Below, piece after piece: positions 18,583 to 26,705 of a stretch of DNA of 64,000 bases. Position numbers and translations under genes: made by a program. A model generated the notes under the pieces. That model searched no databases, had not been told where the DNA came from, and saw only the letters and a list, made by a program, of their open reading frames with translations. The stretch lies in the NCBI RefSeq assembly GCF_015207035.1, contig NZ_JADEXQ010000014.1, forward strand, positions 1-64,000, written 5' to 3'. How positions within the stretch are numbered: position 1 is the stretch's first letter; each line of letters opens with the position of its first letter. The stretch comes from Romeriopsis navalis LEGE 11480. Lineage in GTDB: Bacteria; Cyanobacteriota; Cyanobacteriia; Leptolyngbyales; Leptolyngbyaceae.

Positions 18583-19464
18583 ATGGAGCGAATTGGATTT
18601 ATTGGTTTGGGCCTGATGGGGCAGCCGATGGCAGGGAATTTGCTCAAGGCGGGTTATGCGGTGACGGTGTTCAATCGCAGCCGTCCGGCAATGGTTGCCC
18701 TAGCGGCCCAAGGTGCGACGGTTGCTGGATCTCCAGCGGATCTCGCGAGTCAAGTGGATGTGGTGATTTCTTGTGTGTCGGATTCGCCGGATGTGGAGGC
18801 GATCGTCCTGGGTGAATCGGGGATTGTCGAAACGGTGCGATCGGGCATGCTCTACATTGATATGTCGACGATCGCCGCTTCGGTGTCGCGCAAGATTTAC
18901 GATGTGCTGCAAGCCAAGGGTGTGAGTGCGTTAGATGCGCCAGTGTCGGGTGGGGATATTGGCGCGCAGAATGGGACGTTGGCGATTATGGTCGGGGGGG
19001 ATGAGCCTGCGTTCGATCGGGCATTGCCCATTCTGGAAGTGATGGGCCAGAACATTGTGCATATTGGCGATGCGGGTGCGGGGCAGGTGACGAAAGCCTG
19101 TAACCAGATTGTGGTGGCGATGACGGTTCAGGCGGTGGCGGAAGCGTTAACCTTGGCTAAAAAGTCGGGTGTGGATGCGGCGAAGGTGCGAGCGGCGTTG
19201 CTGGGGGGCTTTGCTCAAAGTCGGGTGTTGGATGTGCATGGTGCGAAAATGCTGGATGGCAATTTTGCGCCGGGGTTTAAGCTCGACCTATTTCGCAAGG
19301 ATATGAATCTGGTGCAGCAGACGGGACGGGAGATGGGTGTGCCACTGATGGGCAGTGGTGGCGTGGTGCCGCTGATGGATGCGCTCGTTGCACAGGGGAA
19401 AGGAGATTTAGATTTTCTGGCGGTGCTGGGGCTGTATGAAAATTTGAGTGATATGTCGGGTTGA
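18583..19464 (+). CDS. glxR: Tartronate semialdehyde reductase / beta-hydroxyacid dehydrogenase family
   Basis: A 293-residue NAD(P)-dependent dehydrogenase. The Rossmann motif GFIGLGLMGQPMAGNLL starts at residue 5, the substrate loop is DAPVSGGDIGAQNGTLAIM, and the catalytic Lys171 is in GAGQVTKACNQI. This family includes 2-hydroxy-3-oxopropionate reductase (GlxR/GarR) and 3-hydroxyisobutyrate dehydrogenase. With a glycerate kinase nearby, reduction of tartronate semialdehyde to glycerate is the favoured role, but substrate cannot be fixed from sequence. Oddly, the last third of this gene recurs as four broken copies elsewhere in the window (32.8, 49.7, 58.2, 59.0 kb). Confidence 0.82.
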   Translation: MERIGFIGLGLMGQPMAGNLLKAGYAVTVFNRSRPAMVALAAQGATVAGSPADLASQVDVVISCVSDSPDVEAIVLGESGIVETVRSGMLYIDMSTIAASVSRKIYDVLQAKGVSALDAPVSGGDIGAQNGTLAIMVGGDEPAFDRALPILEVMGQNIVHIGDAGAGQVTKACNQIVVAMTVQAVAEALTLAKKSGVDAAKVRAALLGGFAQSRVLDVHGAKMLDGNFAPGFKLDLFRKDMNLVQQTGREMGVPLMGSGGVVPLMDALVAQGKGDLDFLAVLGLYENLSDMSG

Positions 19465-19643
19465 CTGGCCATAAATGCCAGTGTGCTCTAGCCGACTATC
19501 TAAGAATTAATTTGAGCGGCGATAGACATTCCTTCGCACTTCAGGTAATGGATAAATTCGCCGCTCCAACGAAGTGTTAGCTTTTCAAAAGCGTATCGAT
19601 TGAGCGGAGGGGGTTGGAGCCTACTGTGGGTGTCGTCAGTTAG

Positions 19644-19925
19644 CGGAGCAAATTCCATCTAGGCAGTTTACGGCTGGTGTACGCGATCGACTCCTGTAAC
19701 GTTGCGCCAAAATTGAGCGTGGCTTATATCTAGCTGCCGGATCGCGATGACTTCCAACAACGTCTCCCAACAGTTCTAGAAACGCGCATGCCTCCAGCCG
19801 TTTATGAACAAACCCGATTGCATTTATAAGACAAACCGAGTGCTAATGCAGACTTAGACCAAGTTGCTTAGCTCCCGGAACTAAAACTTGCCGCCATTTA
19901 CCCACTCATGCTGCGGTGGCACTAA
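19644..19925 (+). pseudogene. Decayed reading frame with three in-frame stops
   Basis: One frame reads as a plausible protein segment interrupted by TAG (19731), TAA (19827) and TAG (19869). It contains RLVYAIDSCNVAPKLSVAYI, then LPDRDDFQQRLPTVLETRM, DKPSANADLDQVA and LPELKLAAIYPLMLRWH. Each stop is one C-to-T change away from a Gln codon. I do not recognise the family. Its 3' end overlaps the tail of the convergent NTF2-like gene. Confidence 0.4.
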
Positions 19926-20627
19926 TTCTTGATTCACCCACAGCTCTTCAATCCGTCCGTTGCTCAACCGAAAAAGGTCAAACCGCGCCATTTCTTGGCC
20001 TTTTCGGAAGATTCGGCTATAGGCAACGACAAAGTTTCCCTGACCAATAATTTTGAACACCTGGTTATAAGCACCCACATATTCATCAAATGCTCCAACA
20101 TCGGATGCGCAATGCAGAACCAACGCAGCACGATCGACGTAAGTATCCCATTTATCACGTTGGCTGAGAACCATCACATCGCACATGAAAGCACGAATAA
20201 TCTCTTTGTTCTCGATCGTCGATCCGAGGTCCTGAATCTCCGTCGGACCGTCAATTTGATCATGCTCAGATCCAGGGTCAGACTCAAATGCGGCGATGAC
20301 ATCCCAATGTTCAATTATTTTGTCATCTTGATCGGTGTCAAACAGATCAGTCGTGACCCACTTTGCCGCACCATTATTAATGTCTTGGAAAGCCTGGACA
20401 AACACATATTGCCCGTCAACAATCGATCGCACAATACGAATATCCCTAACGGGACAGCGCTCAAGGAACGGTTCAAAGAATTCTAGAAACCCTTCAATCC
20501 CATTTCTCACCCCTGTGCTGTGCTGGGTGTAGCGTCTCCCAGTGTATTTCGTGACGGCATCGCGGACATTGCCGTCACGAATGCCTTCCATATAGAGATT
20601 GGTTGCATTTTCTAGCTTTCGGTTCAT
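19881..20627 (-). CDS. NTF2-like (SnoaL-type) protein with two tandem domains
   Basis: A 248-residue cytoplasmic protein made of two NTF2-like halves. The first (about 1-118) has NATNLYMEGIRDGNVRDAV, YTQHSTGVRNGIEGFLEFF and IIEHWDVIAAF. The second (about 138-245) has ENKEIIRAFMCDVMV and ends FDLFRLSNGRIEELWVNQE. The motif DLF..DGKI.EHWD is typical of SnoaL-like proteins, which include small enzymes and binding proteins with varied substrates. No catalytic assignment is possible. It lies directly upstream, in the same direction, of no obvious partner; the quinone-oxidoreductase-like gene precedes it by 50 bases and the two may be co-transcribed. Confidence 0.75.
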   Translation of the reverse strand: MNRKLENATNLYMEGIRDGNVRDAVTKYTGRRYTQHSTGVRNGIEGFLEFFEPFLERCPVRDIRIVRSIVDGQYVFVQAFQDINNGAAKWVTTDLFDTDQDDKIIEHWDVIAAFESDPGSEHDQIDGPTEIQDLGSTIENKEIIRAFMCDVMVLSQRDKWDTYVDRAALVLHCASDVGAFDEYVGAYNQVFKIIGQGNFVVAYSRIFRKGQEMARFDLFRLSNGRIEELWVNQELVPPQHEWVNGGKF

Positions 20628-20676
20628 TGTAATTTCCCTTAGGAATTGGATAGTTAAGCCGTGATCAAAGTCTTGT

Positions 20677-21531
20677 CTAAAGTGCTTGCTTCAAGCCAAT
20701 AAAATAATCTTGCCAACTTTGATGTGCTCTACCGGCAGCGGCGAAAAAATCACTGGGATTATTCGCTGCTCCCGCTCGAATACCGGCATAAATTCCTGTA
20801 ATTACAGTCCCCATAAACTCACCTAATGCAGCCACACGTTCACTGCGATAGTCCTCTACCGTCATGTCACGGTAAGTCAGTTGAGTACCGAAGGCTACGT
20901 TCAAATACTCAGCTAGTTCAGATTGAGTGATGGCTTCACCATGCAGGTTGTAGATATGATCATTGTGCTGATTTTCAGTCAACATTCGACTGTAGGCATA
21001 GGCTAACTCTGGACGGGTGGTATAACCGCACTTACCCGCTCCAGCACAGTTCGCAATCTCACCCGCTTGTTTGTAGGTCTTGATGTATTCCACATCCGGC
21101 TCAATATAAATGCCATTGCGACCAATGGACCATTGCAAACCACTATCGCGAATATCTTGTTCGGTTTGGCGATTGCTTTGAATCACCGGGCTAAATGTTG
21201 TGCCTTCAGCCGCACCCTGAACGCTGGTATAAACAATTTTAGTAACGCCTGCTGCTTTAGCTGCTTCGATCACATTGCGATGTTGACCAATGCGTTGATC
21301 TGGAGCATCAATCCCAGATACCAGCAGTACCGTGTCGATTCCCTGCAGCGAGGCTTCTAACACGTCTCGATTGTTATAATTCCCCTGCCGTACCGCCACA
21401 TCAAGATGGGCCGCTTTAGCCGGTGTCCGTGCTAATCCAATCACGTTCGCTTGGCCAATAACCAAGCTAGTTGCTTTAACAATTTCGCGGCCTAGTTGAC
21501 CACTGGCTGCTGTGATGGCAATTCTTGCCAT
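20677..21531 (-). CDS. NmrA-like NAD(P)H-binding oxidoreductase (QorB-like)
   Basis: A 284-residue atypical short-chain dehydrogenase. It begins MARIAITAASGQLGREIVKA, a GxxGxxG-type dinucleotide motif, and continues with DVAVRQGNYNNRDVLEASL, IDTVLLVSG and VTKIVYTSVQGAA. This matches the NmrA/QorB group (quinone or NADPH-sensor proteins). The frame is open upstream to 21687, but GGAGGAGCT immediately before the ATG at 21531 fixes the start. The gene and the NTF2-like gene downstream probably form a two-gene transcript. Substrate unknown. Confidence 0.85.
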   Translation of the reverse strand: MARIAITAASGQLGREIVKATSLVIGQANVIGLARTPAKAAHLDVAVRQGNYNNRDVLEASLQGIDTVLLVSGIDAPDQRIGQHRNVIEAAKAAGVTKIVYTSVQGAAEGTTFSPVIQSNRQTEQDIRDSGLQWSIGRNGIYIEPDVEYIKTYKQAGEIANCAGAGKCGYTTRPELAYAYSRMLTENQHNDHIYNLHGEAITQSELAEYLNVAFGTQLTYRDMTVEDYRSERVAALGEFMGTVITGIYAGIRAGAANNPSDFFAAAGRAHQSWQDYFIGLKQAL

Positions 21532-21613
21532 AGCTCCTCCTTTGCGTAGAAGTTGTTTAGTAAAGACGTTCATGCTTGAACAATCGGTAGCACTGATGCA
21601 ACTCGATGTTCGG

Positions 21614-22049
21614 TTAGCGCTTGAGCGCGATCGCTCTAGCAATTCCCCAGCGTGCCGCCAGCGCCTCGGGAACCAAAAAAATGCCAATCCACCCTGCCGC
21701 GACGATGCCTAACGGAGCGCCCATCGAGCCATGCCCAGTGCTCGAGATCGGCTAGCTCTGTCAGAAATCGCATTGAGAACACCACGGCGATCGCGCTCGG
21801 CGTCCTGAGCCAGAGGGTGAGTAGCATGACAGCGCCCATTGCCAGATTGCGAATGCCCCAGCCAGTTGTAACGTAAGAGATGTCACTCCACTGGGTGAAG
21901 TTAGGGAAATCGCTGAAGAACTTCGTCGGCGAGATGACCCCAAGCAATCCGGTAACAATTCCGATGGTCGCTAGAAGGCAACCCAAGTAGACAATCCAAT
22001 TGGGCAGATGGTCGGCGATTGTGGTGGGCGGAGTGAATTCATCAGTCAT
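21614..22049 (-). pseudogene. Four-helix membrane protein gene, apparent frameshift
   Basis: The first 100 codons encode an integral membrane protein (WIVYLGCLLATIGIVTGLLG, then LAMGAVMLLTLWL). After ELADLEH the open frame becomes Arg-rich and unlike a membrane protein. Removing one T near 21735 restores a hydrophobic fourth segment, PLGIVAAGWIGIFLVPEAL, ending at a TAA at 21614-21616. So a one-base frameshift, or a sequencing error, is likely. The start is ATG at 22049 (MTDEFTPP) or 22073. The family is not recognised beyond small four-helix proteins of the DUF4267/DUF4345 style. Confidence 0.55.
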
Positions 22050-22145
22050 CGGTTCTGCCTTTCCAGTTTTCATTCAGATTTTTGCCCAATTAGCACTTAC
22101 CGACTTTTGCAGTAACGAGCAATCAACTCAGTCGCACTGTGACCA

Positions 22146-22922
22146 TTAAGATTCACCGTAGTCATGGTCTGGGTGATTGCTTGTTTCTAATTTCCAATAC
22201 CCTCGTGAAACAAGTCGATCTTTGCTGACTCCATGCTGATTTAGGAGTTGTGAACGCATTCGGCGCATCGCGTTTGCTTCACAAGCGATCCACCAAAAGA
22301 GATCATCAAAGTCCTGCACACAAGTTAGGACATCGGGTAGACTTTTTTCTAAGAGTAGACCTGGACTTGCTGTTTTATCCTTGCGGAACAGCCAGGTTGG
22401 GGTTGCTTCAATACTGGAGCTAAGCGATCGCTGTTCGCGAGCATCTTCGACTTCACAAATGATAATTGGCTTGCAGCTGGCTGGCAGTGCTTCTAATACT
22501 GCACCTGCCGCAGGTATGGCCGATTCATCCACCAACATCACCATCATTTTGAGGGTATCGGGAATATCCATCCCACCCCCTGCTCCCGCTATGGTTACGC
22601 TCTCCCCCACTTGAGCCTGGGCCGCCCAAGTTGATGCTAGGCCGCTCCCATGGAGCACAAATTCCACTGTCAGTTCGTTGGTTTCGGGATTGAATTTCCG
22701 GGGTGTATAGGTCCGCATTTGCGAGCGAAGTTGCTTGGGGTCAGGCGGTTCATTCGGATTCGTGCCAAACAACAGCTTGATATGTGCGCCTGGACGGGGA
22801 GCGCTAAAACCGGCCAGGGTTTCACCGCCAAAAACGATCCGTCGCACCCGAGGGGTGATTTGCTCAATCGTTTGGACAGTAACCTGCCGCATCTGAGGAC
22901 CACGTCTGAGTTTAGAGAGCAT
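22146..22922 (-). CDS. Siderophore-interacting protein (ferric-siderophore reductase, ViuB/SIP family)
   Basis: A protein of about 258 residues with a ferredoxin-reductase-like FAD domain (VTVQTIEQITPRVRRIVFGG, RPGAHIKLLF, RTYTPRKFN for FAD binding) and a C-terminal NAD(P)H-binding lobe (MMVMLVDESAIPAAGAVLEA, DLFWWIACEANAMRRMR). SIP proteins reduce ferric siderophores in the cytoplasm to release iron. A divergently transcribed AraC regulator lies 340 bases away, typical of siderophore loci. The frame is open to 22994, but the ATG at 22922 fits the family start. No siderophore transporter is present in the window. Confidence 0.88.
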   Translation of the reverse strand: MLSKLRRGPQMRQVTVQTIEQITPRVRRIVFGGETLAGFSAPRPGAHIKLLFGTNPNEPPDPKQLRSQMRTYTPRKFNPETNELTVEFVLHGSGLASTWAAQAQVGESVTIAGAGGGMDIPDTLKMMVMLVDESAIPAAGAVLEALPASCKPIIICEVEDAREQRSLSSSIEATPTWLFRKDKTASPGLLLEKSLPDVLTCVQDFDDLFWWIACEANAMRRMRSQLLNQHGVSKDRLVSRGYWKLETSNHPDHDYGES

Positions 22923-23262
22923 AAGTTTGGTTTGGCAGTTGAAAGAAGTAGAGGCGTGCCTGCACTCAAGAGAGTGGGATTGCATGAGCAACACGCTTGT
23001 TGGGATAGAGTGCGGGCTTTGAGGATGCTATATCGTCATAAAGTCGCCCAAGATTTCTATAATCACGTATTTGCGCCGCTTAGGCGCGCAATGATTTTCC
23101 CCCTTTGGTGTTGGTGGTTTCATTTCCTTTGGTGTTAGCAATTCCATATAAACTCTCTAATTGATTAATCGGAGATTGCACTAGGACTCGATTTTGTCCC
23201 CCATCATAAATAAGCGAGCCAGTATAATAAATAGTCAAATCTGCTAATATTTAGGGTCAAAA

Positions 23263-24147
23263 ATGGACACACTGTCCCTAGCAAATGTGCAATGGTCGCC
23301 TGCGGTCAACAGTCACTTTGAAGTCCTGCGCTTGAAAGATTTACATAAACGAGAACTGCCGGATGATCATGATCCTTGGCAGCCACATCGCCTTTACTTC
23401 CATGCTTTAATTTTGTTTACCCATGGCCAGGGCACCCACGGCGTTGATTTTATTGATTATCCTGTCAAGGCGGGGACATTAATTCATATTTGTGCCAATC
23501 AAGTACATCATTTTGGCCATGCCCCAGAATTAGATGCCTTTATGGTCGTGTTTGTGCCCACTGCTTTGCCGACCAATTTGTTAGGATTGTCAACCAGTAT
23601 CTCTAGCCCCATATCTTGGTCGACCATTCAGCATGTTTGGCCATCGGTTACGTCACTTGCTCCAGACCAGGCTCAAAGTCTTCAACAGCATATTGAACTC
23701 TTGGAAAAGTACAAAAAAAATAACTCTAGTCCGCAGCCTTCTGCGCAATATCTATTGTGGTCTGTGATTGCCTTTGCCTCGCAAGCGGCGGTGGAGTCTG
23801 AGAAGCATTATCAGCGTCGAGTCATAGAGCCAAGATTTCTAGAATTTGTTGAATTGCTGGAACAATCGTTCGAGTCTTGTCGCAATGTGAAATGGTATGC
23901 CGAACAAATGAATTGTTCAGCCAAAACACTTTATCGAATCTGTATAGCCGCAGTTGGCAAATCGCCGAAGGTGATTGCAAATGAGCGAGTGGCAGTTGAA
24001 GCCCAACGTCGCTTACTCTTTGGTAAAACAACTGTGAAAGAAGTCGGTTGTTCTTTAGGTTTTGAAGAGACCACTAATTTTGTCAAATTCTTTAGGCGGC
24101 TTGTTGGTCAGAATCCCGATGAATTTCGAATGGGCGCAAAATTTTAA
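23263..24147 (+). CDS. AraC-family transcriptional regulator
   Basis: A 294-residue regulator. The N-terminal cupin-like sensor (about 20-120) contains HRLYFHALILFTHGQGTHGV and IHICANQVHHFGHAPELDAF. The C-terminal pair of helix-turn-helix motifs contains WYAEQMNCSAKTLYRICI and VKEVGCSLGFEETTNFVKFF, the AraC signature. It is divergent from the siderophore-interacting protein gene; control of that gene in response to iron or a siderophore is a reasonable inference. The 270-base region between the coding ends is where operators would lie. Confidence 0.88.
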   Translation: MDTLSLANVQWSPAVNSHFEVLRLKDLHKRELPDDHDPWQPHRLYFHALILFTHGQGTHGVDFIDYPVKAGTLIHICANQVHHFGHAPELDAFMVVFVPTALPTNLLGLSTSISSPISWSTIQHVWPSVTSLAPDQAQSLQQHIELLEKYKKNNSSPQPSAQYLLWSVIAFASQAAVESEKHYQRRVIEPRFLEFVELLEQSFESCRNVKWYAEQMNCSAKTLYRICIAAVGKSPKVIANERVAVEAQRRLLFGKTTVKEVGCSLGFEETTNFVKFFRRLVGQNPDEFRMGAKF

Positions 24148-24217
24148 ATATTGGCCCTTGCCAGCTTAACCAATCCTCTTAATTCGATCGACGTGCAAGC
24201 GGATTGTTAACCGTCGC

Positions 24218-24403
24218 CTACGGTCTATATTTCAAGTTGAGTTGCGATTCAGCAGTAGCAGCAATGACCCGCTGACCCTCTGTTTCGTCAAACGCTGCTG
24301 CTTCATACCATTCAGCACTATACAAAATCAAATCGGTGAGACTGTTGTAGCGTATTGCATAACGCTTGCAACTAATGTACGAATCATAAATGGCACTTCT
24401 ACC
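24218..24403 (-). pseudogene. Coding-like fragment without a start codon
   Basis: A minus-strand frame of 61 codons bounded upstream by TAA (24404-24406) and ending at TAG (24218-24220). It reads YDSYISCKRYAIRYNSLTDL, then ILYSAEWYEAAAFDETEGQ and RVIAATAESQLNLKYRP. The composition is protein-like but there is no ATG or GTG near its beginning, so it looks like the 3' remnant of a lost gene. It directly follows the endonuclease-like gene on the same strand. Family not recognised. Confidence 0.35.
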
Positions 24404-24440
24404 TTATTCCAGCTTAATACTTTTGTCGGTCAAGCACCTA

Positions 24441-25187
24441 TTAGCCCGCAATCGCAGTATCATCGAGCTCAACCGTGATTCCATTGTGGTCGCTCAATCT
24501 GGTTCCATTAATCGTACCCTCCCATGCGAGAACATCGGTAACGGCACCAGCTAATTTATCAGTCAGACAGATGTGATCAAGATTTCGACGAGACAAGCCC
24601 GTCGTGGCGACGAAATCCTGTTCAGTTACGCAATTCAGATTGCAGATGTGTAGTGCGTCTGTTAGCAAGCGCCGAACCTCGATTGTTCCATATTTGCCGA
24701 CTCCATCTCGATGTTGATTGTAATCTCCAGCTGCAATAAGGTGGTGTTCTGGGTATTGAGATCGCAATTTTTGCCAATCAGAACGGTGCCATCTGATTGT
24801 ATGCTTGTGCTCTTGCCATCGGGTCGATTTACCATCGGCCCCTTTGGCTCCGTGGTAGGGAATGATTGAACCATAAACAATGTAATGTTGTCCCTTCGAT
24901 TCAAGTTCGACACAAACTGCCTCTCGTGGGTCGGCAGTTTGAATTGGTTGAATAACCTTGAAACGATCGTTTCTCACCCAAATCGCGGCGACTGCCTCAC
25001 CCTCACGAGGCTTGCGCGGTGATGGTGAACAAAAGCGGCCCGAAAAATTAGGGCTAAGGTCAACAGACTTGCTGGTCTCGGTGAGAACGACGATATCAGG
25101 CTGAAGGTTCAGCAGGTGTTGGATACGCATCGCGTTTTTGGGACTGGATATCGCAGGACGTTCAACATTCCAGTTCACGATTCTCAT
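24441..25187 (-). CDS. Endonuclease/exonuclease/phosphatase-family protein
   Basis: A protein of about 248 residues with the metal-dependent EEP fold. MRIVNWNVERP is the first strand with its conserved Asn, PDIVVLTETS carries the metal-binding Glu, AAGDYNQHRDG matches the GDxN motif, and RLSDHNGITVEL is the C-terminal SDHxG motif with the catalytic His. Members cleave DNA, RNA or phosphate esters; substrate unknown. The frame is open to 25268, but the conserved fold starts exactly at the ATG at 25187. No signal peptide in that form. Confidence 0.85.
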   Translation of the reverse strand: MRIVNWNVERPAISSPKNAMRIQHLLNLQPDIVVLTETSKSVDLSPNFSGRFCSPSPRKPREGEAVAAIWVRNDRFKVIQPIQTADPREAVCVELESKGQHYIVYGSIIPYHGAKGADGKSTRWQEHKHTIRWHRSDWQKLRSQYPEHHLIAAGDYNQHRDGVGKYGTIEVRRLLTDALHICNLNCVTEQDFVATTGLSRRNLDHICLTDKLAGAVTDVLAWEGTINGTRLSDHNGITVELDDTAIAG

Positions 25188-25330
25188 GGTGCAGATGTGC
25201 CTAAGCGGTATAAAGATGAAGTGCAGCGGTTGAAATGATACTGTAACTTCACCATGAATTCTCGACAATCCGCTGCAACAGAATTGTTATGCCACATCGA
25301 CAACTAGATTAGTTTAAGGCAGCTCATCAG

Positions 25331-25957
25331 TCACGGATTGCGCTTGAGTGTCCAGAATGACGGCGCGTCGGGTGCAAACTGCTGTTTGCGTGCGATTTCA
25401 AACCCATTTTTCTGATAGAAACGTACTGCCTCCTCGGTAAAAGTGACGACATAACAGGGGATGTCCTCATCCCTCGCCCGTTGTAGAATTGGTTGTAGTA
25501 ATCGACTCCCGATCCCTTGTCCTTGCATGGCTGGATTCACCACCATCAGTCCCAAATACCAACAGGGGGATTCCCCCATATCCTGTTGATGCGCAATTTC
25601 AGTTTTGTGTAAGACATTCAGCCATCGGCCTAATCGATTCCAACCGACTTTCAGCGGCAGCATATACAACTGAAGCTGCAACACCAGCTTGAATTGCTGG
25701 CGTAAATCGCTAGAGAATTCTCCCGGTGGGAGCCAGGCGGCAATTCCTTGCAAATCTGATGTCGTATAAATATGTTCATACTGTGTACAGTAAGCCATTA
25801 ATCGATGCGTCTGCCAACTGACAGCCTGAAATCGCTGTTCCCGATCGTCTGGCGTGAGGTATTGAAATACTGGGTCAGCGTCAAATGCCCGCGCTGCGAT
25901 TTCACTGGCTGCCGCAATTTGTAACGGTTCTAACTGGATCACATCAATGTAATTCAT
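25331..25957 (-). CDS. GNAT-family N-acetyltransferase
   Basis: A 208-residue acetyltransferase. The acetyl-CoA loop is QGQGIG (145-150) followed by SRLLQPILQRA. The next strand, PCYVVTFTEEAVRFYQKNGF, is the usual GNAT C-terminal element. The N-terminal half is variable and sets the acceptor, which is unknown. It stands alone between the endonuclease-like gene and the SnoaL-like gene, all leftward. Confidence 0.88.
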   Translation of the reverse strand: MNYIDVIQLEPLQIAAASEIAARAFDADPVFQYLTPDDREQRFQAVSWQTHRLMAYCTQYEHIYTTSDLQGIAAWLPPGEFSSDLRQQFKLVLQLQLYMLPLKVGWNRLGRWLNVLHKTEIAHQQDMGESPCWYLGLMVVNPAMQGQGIGSRLLQPILQRARDEDIPCYVVTFTEEAVRFYQKNGFEIARKQQFAPDAPSFWTLKRNP

Positions 25958-26054
25958 AAGTTACGAGTCTGAGAATGGAAGTGGAATGGATTGGGCAATA
26001 ATTTTCTCGCCATATCGCCCAACCGTATGTTTGATTGCTTAATTGCAATGGTGA

Positions 26055-26633
26055 TTAAGCGTCAGGGGCAAGTCCCAATTGCTGCATCACAGACAGTAAG
26101 TTAGTTGTGTACCACCATTCATTAATCTTGCCGTCTTTGATTTTGAGCATTGTGAAATCATTGACCTTCACCGTTTTGTTCGTTGCCGGTATCCCTAAAA
26201 ATGGCCCAGACTGTTTTCCTTCTAGGGTCGATCGATAAATCACTACGTCATCCTCGGCGACAACATTTTCGATCGTGTTCTTGAGTTGGGGAAATCCAGT
26301 AAACAGATCTTGATTGAACGCCTTATTTGCGTCTAAACCCACAACTGCATCTGGAAAATCATTGAAATGCTGCACCACATCGGGAGCCATCATTTCATCC
26401 CAAACTTGCTGCCAATTGGCTTGTGTGCCCCACCCGGCCTTTGCAAACCGCAGGGCGATCGCCTTATTTTGCTGACTTAATTGCTGATTGATGGGTGATG
26501 AATTCATGGAGTGAGCCATTGCTGGAGCCTCAGAACTAAACATTAAGAGCGAAAAACAAATCATTAAACCGAAGACGAACTTGACGCTCCAACTAGGAAA
26601 TTGGAGCGTTCGTCTTTGCTTTGAACTTTGCAT
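26055..26633 (-). CDS. Exported SnoaL-like (ester cyclase-type) protein
   Basis: A protein of about 192 residues. A signal peptide with the core FVFGLMICFSLLMFSS ends near APAMA. A single NTF2/SnoaL domain follows: QNKAIALRFAKAGW, WDEMMAPDVVQHF, the GPFLGIPATNKTVKVNDFTM motif and IKDGKINEWWYTTN. Family members bind or isomerise small hydrophobic molecules. The ATG at 26633 has GGAGG five bases upstream. The gene is divergent from a TetR regulator, and a palindromic operator lies just before it, so repression by that regulator is likely. Confidence 0.82.
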   Translation of the reverse strand: MQSSKQRRTLQFPSWSVKFVFGLMICFSLLMFSSEAPAMAHSMNSSPINQQLSQQNKAIALRFAKAGWGTQANWQQVWDEMMAPDVVQHFNDFPDAVVGLDANKAFNQDLFTGFPQLKNTIENVVAEDDVVIYRSTLEGKQSGPFLGIPATNKTVKVNDFTMLKIKDGKINEWWYTTNLLSVMQQLGLAPDA

Positions 26634-26643
26634 AGAATCCTCC

Positions 26644-26657
26644 ATACGCTACCGTAT
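26644..26657. promoter_or_regulatory. TetR-type operator, site 1
   Basis: ATACGCTACCGTAT is a perfect palindrome with 5-bp arms (ATACG/CGTAT). It lies directly upstream of the SnoaL-like gene's ribosome site and start region. The same sequence recurs 48 bases away next to the TetR start. Confidence 0.65.
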
Positions 26658-26691
26658 GCGACTAATCTAAGCTATGATTTCGAAGATGTCA

Positions 26692-26705
26692 ATACGGTGG
26701 CGTAT
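26692..26705. promoter_or_regulatory. TetR-type operator, site 2
   Basis: ATACGGTGGCGTAT repeats site 1 (read on the other strand) with one change in the spacer and intact arms. It overlaps the likely ATG of the regulator at 26704, suited to autorepression. Confidence 0.65.

Noticed and set aside
24242-24478. 78-codon plus-strand frame
   Set aside because: Cys/Phe-rich with no domain and no ribosome site; the opposite strand carries the more protein-like remnant.
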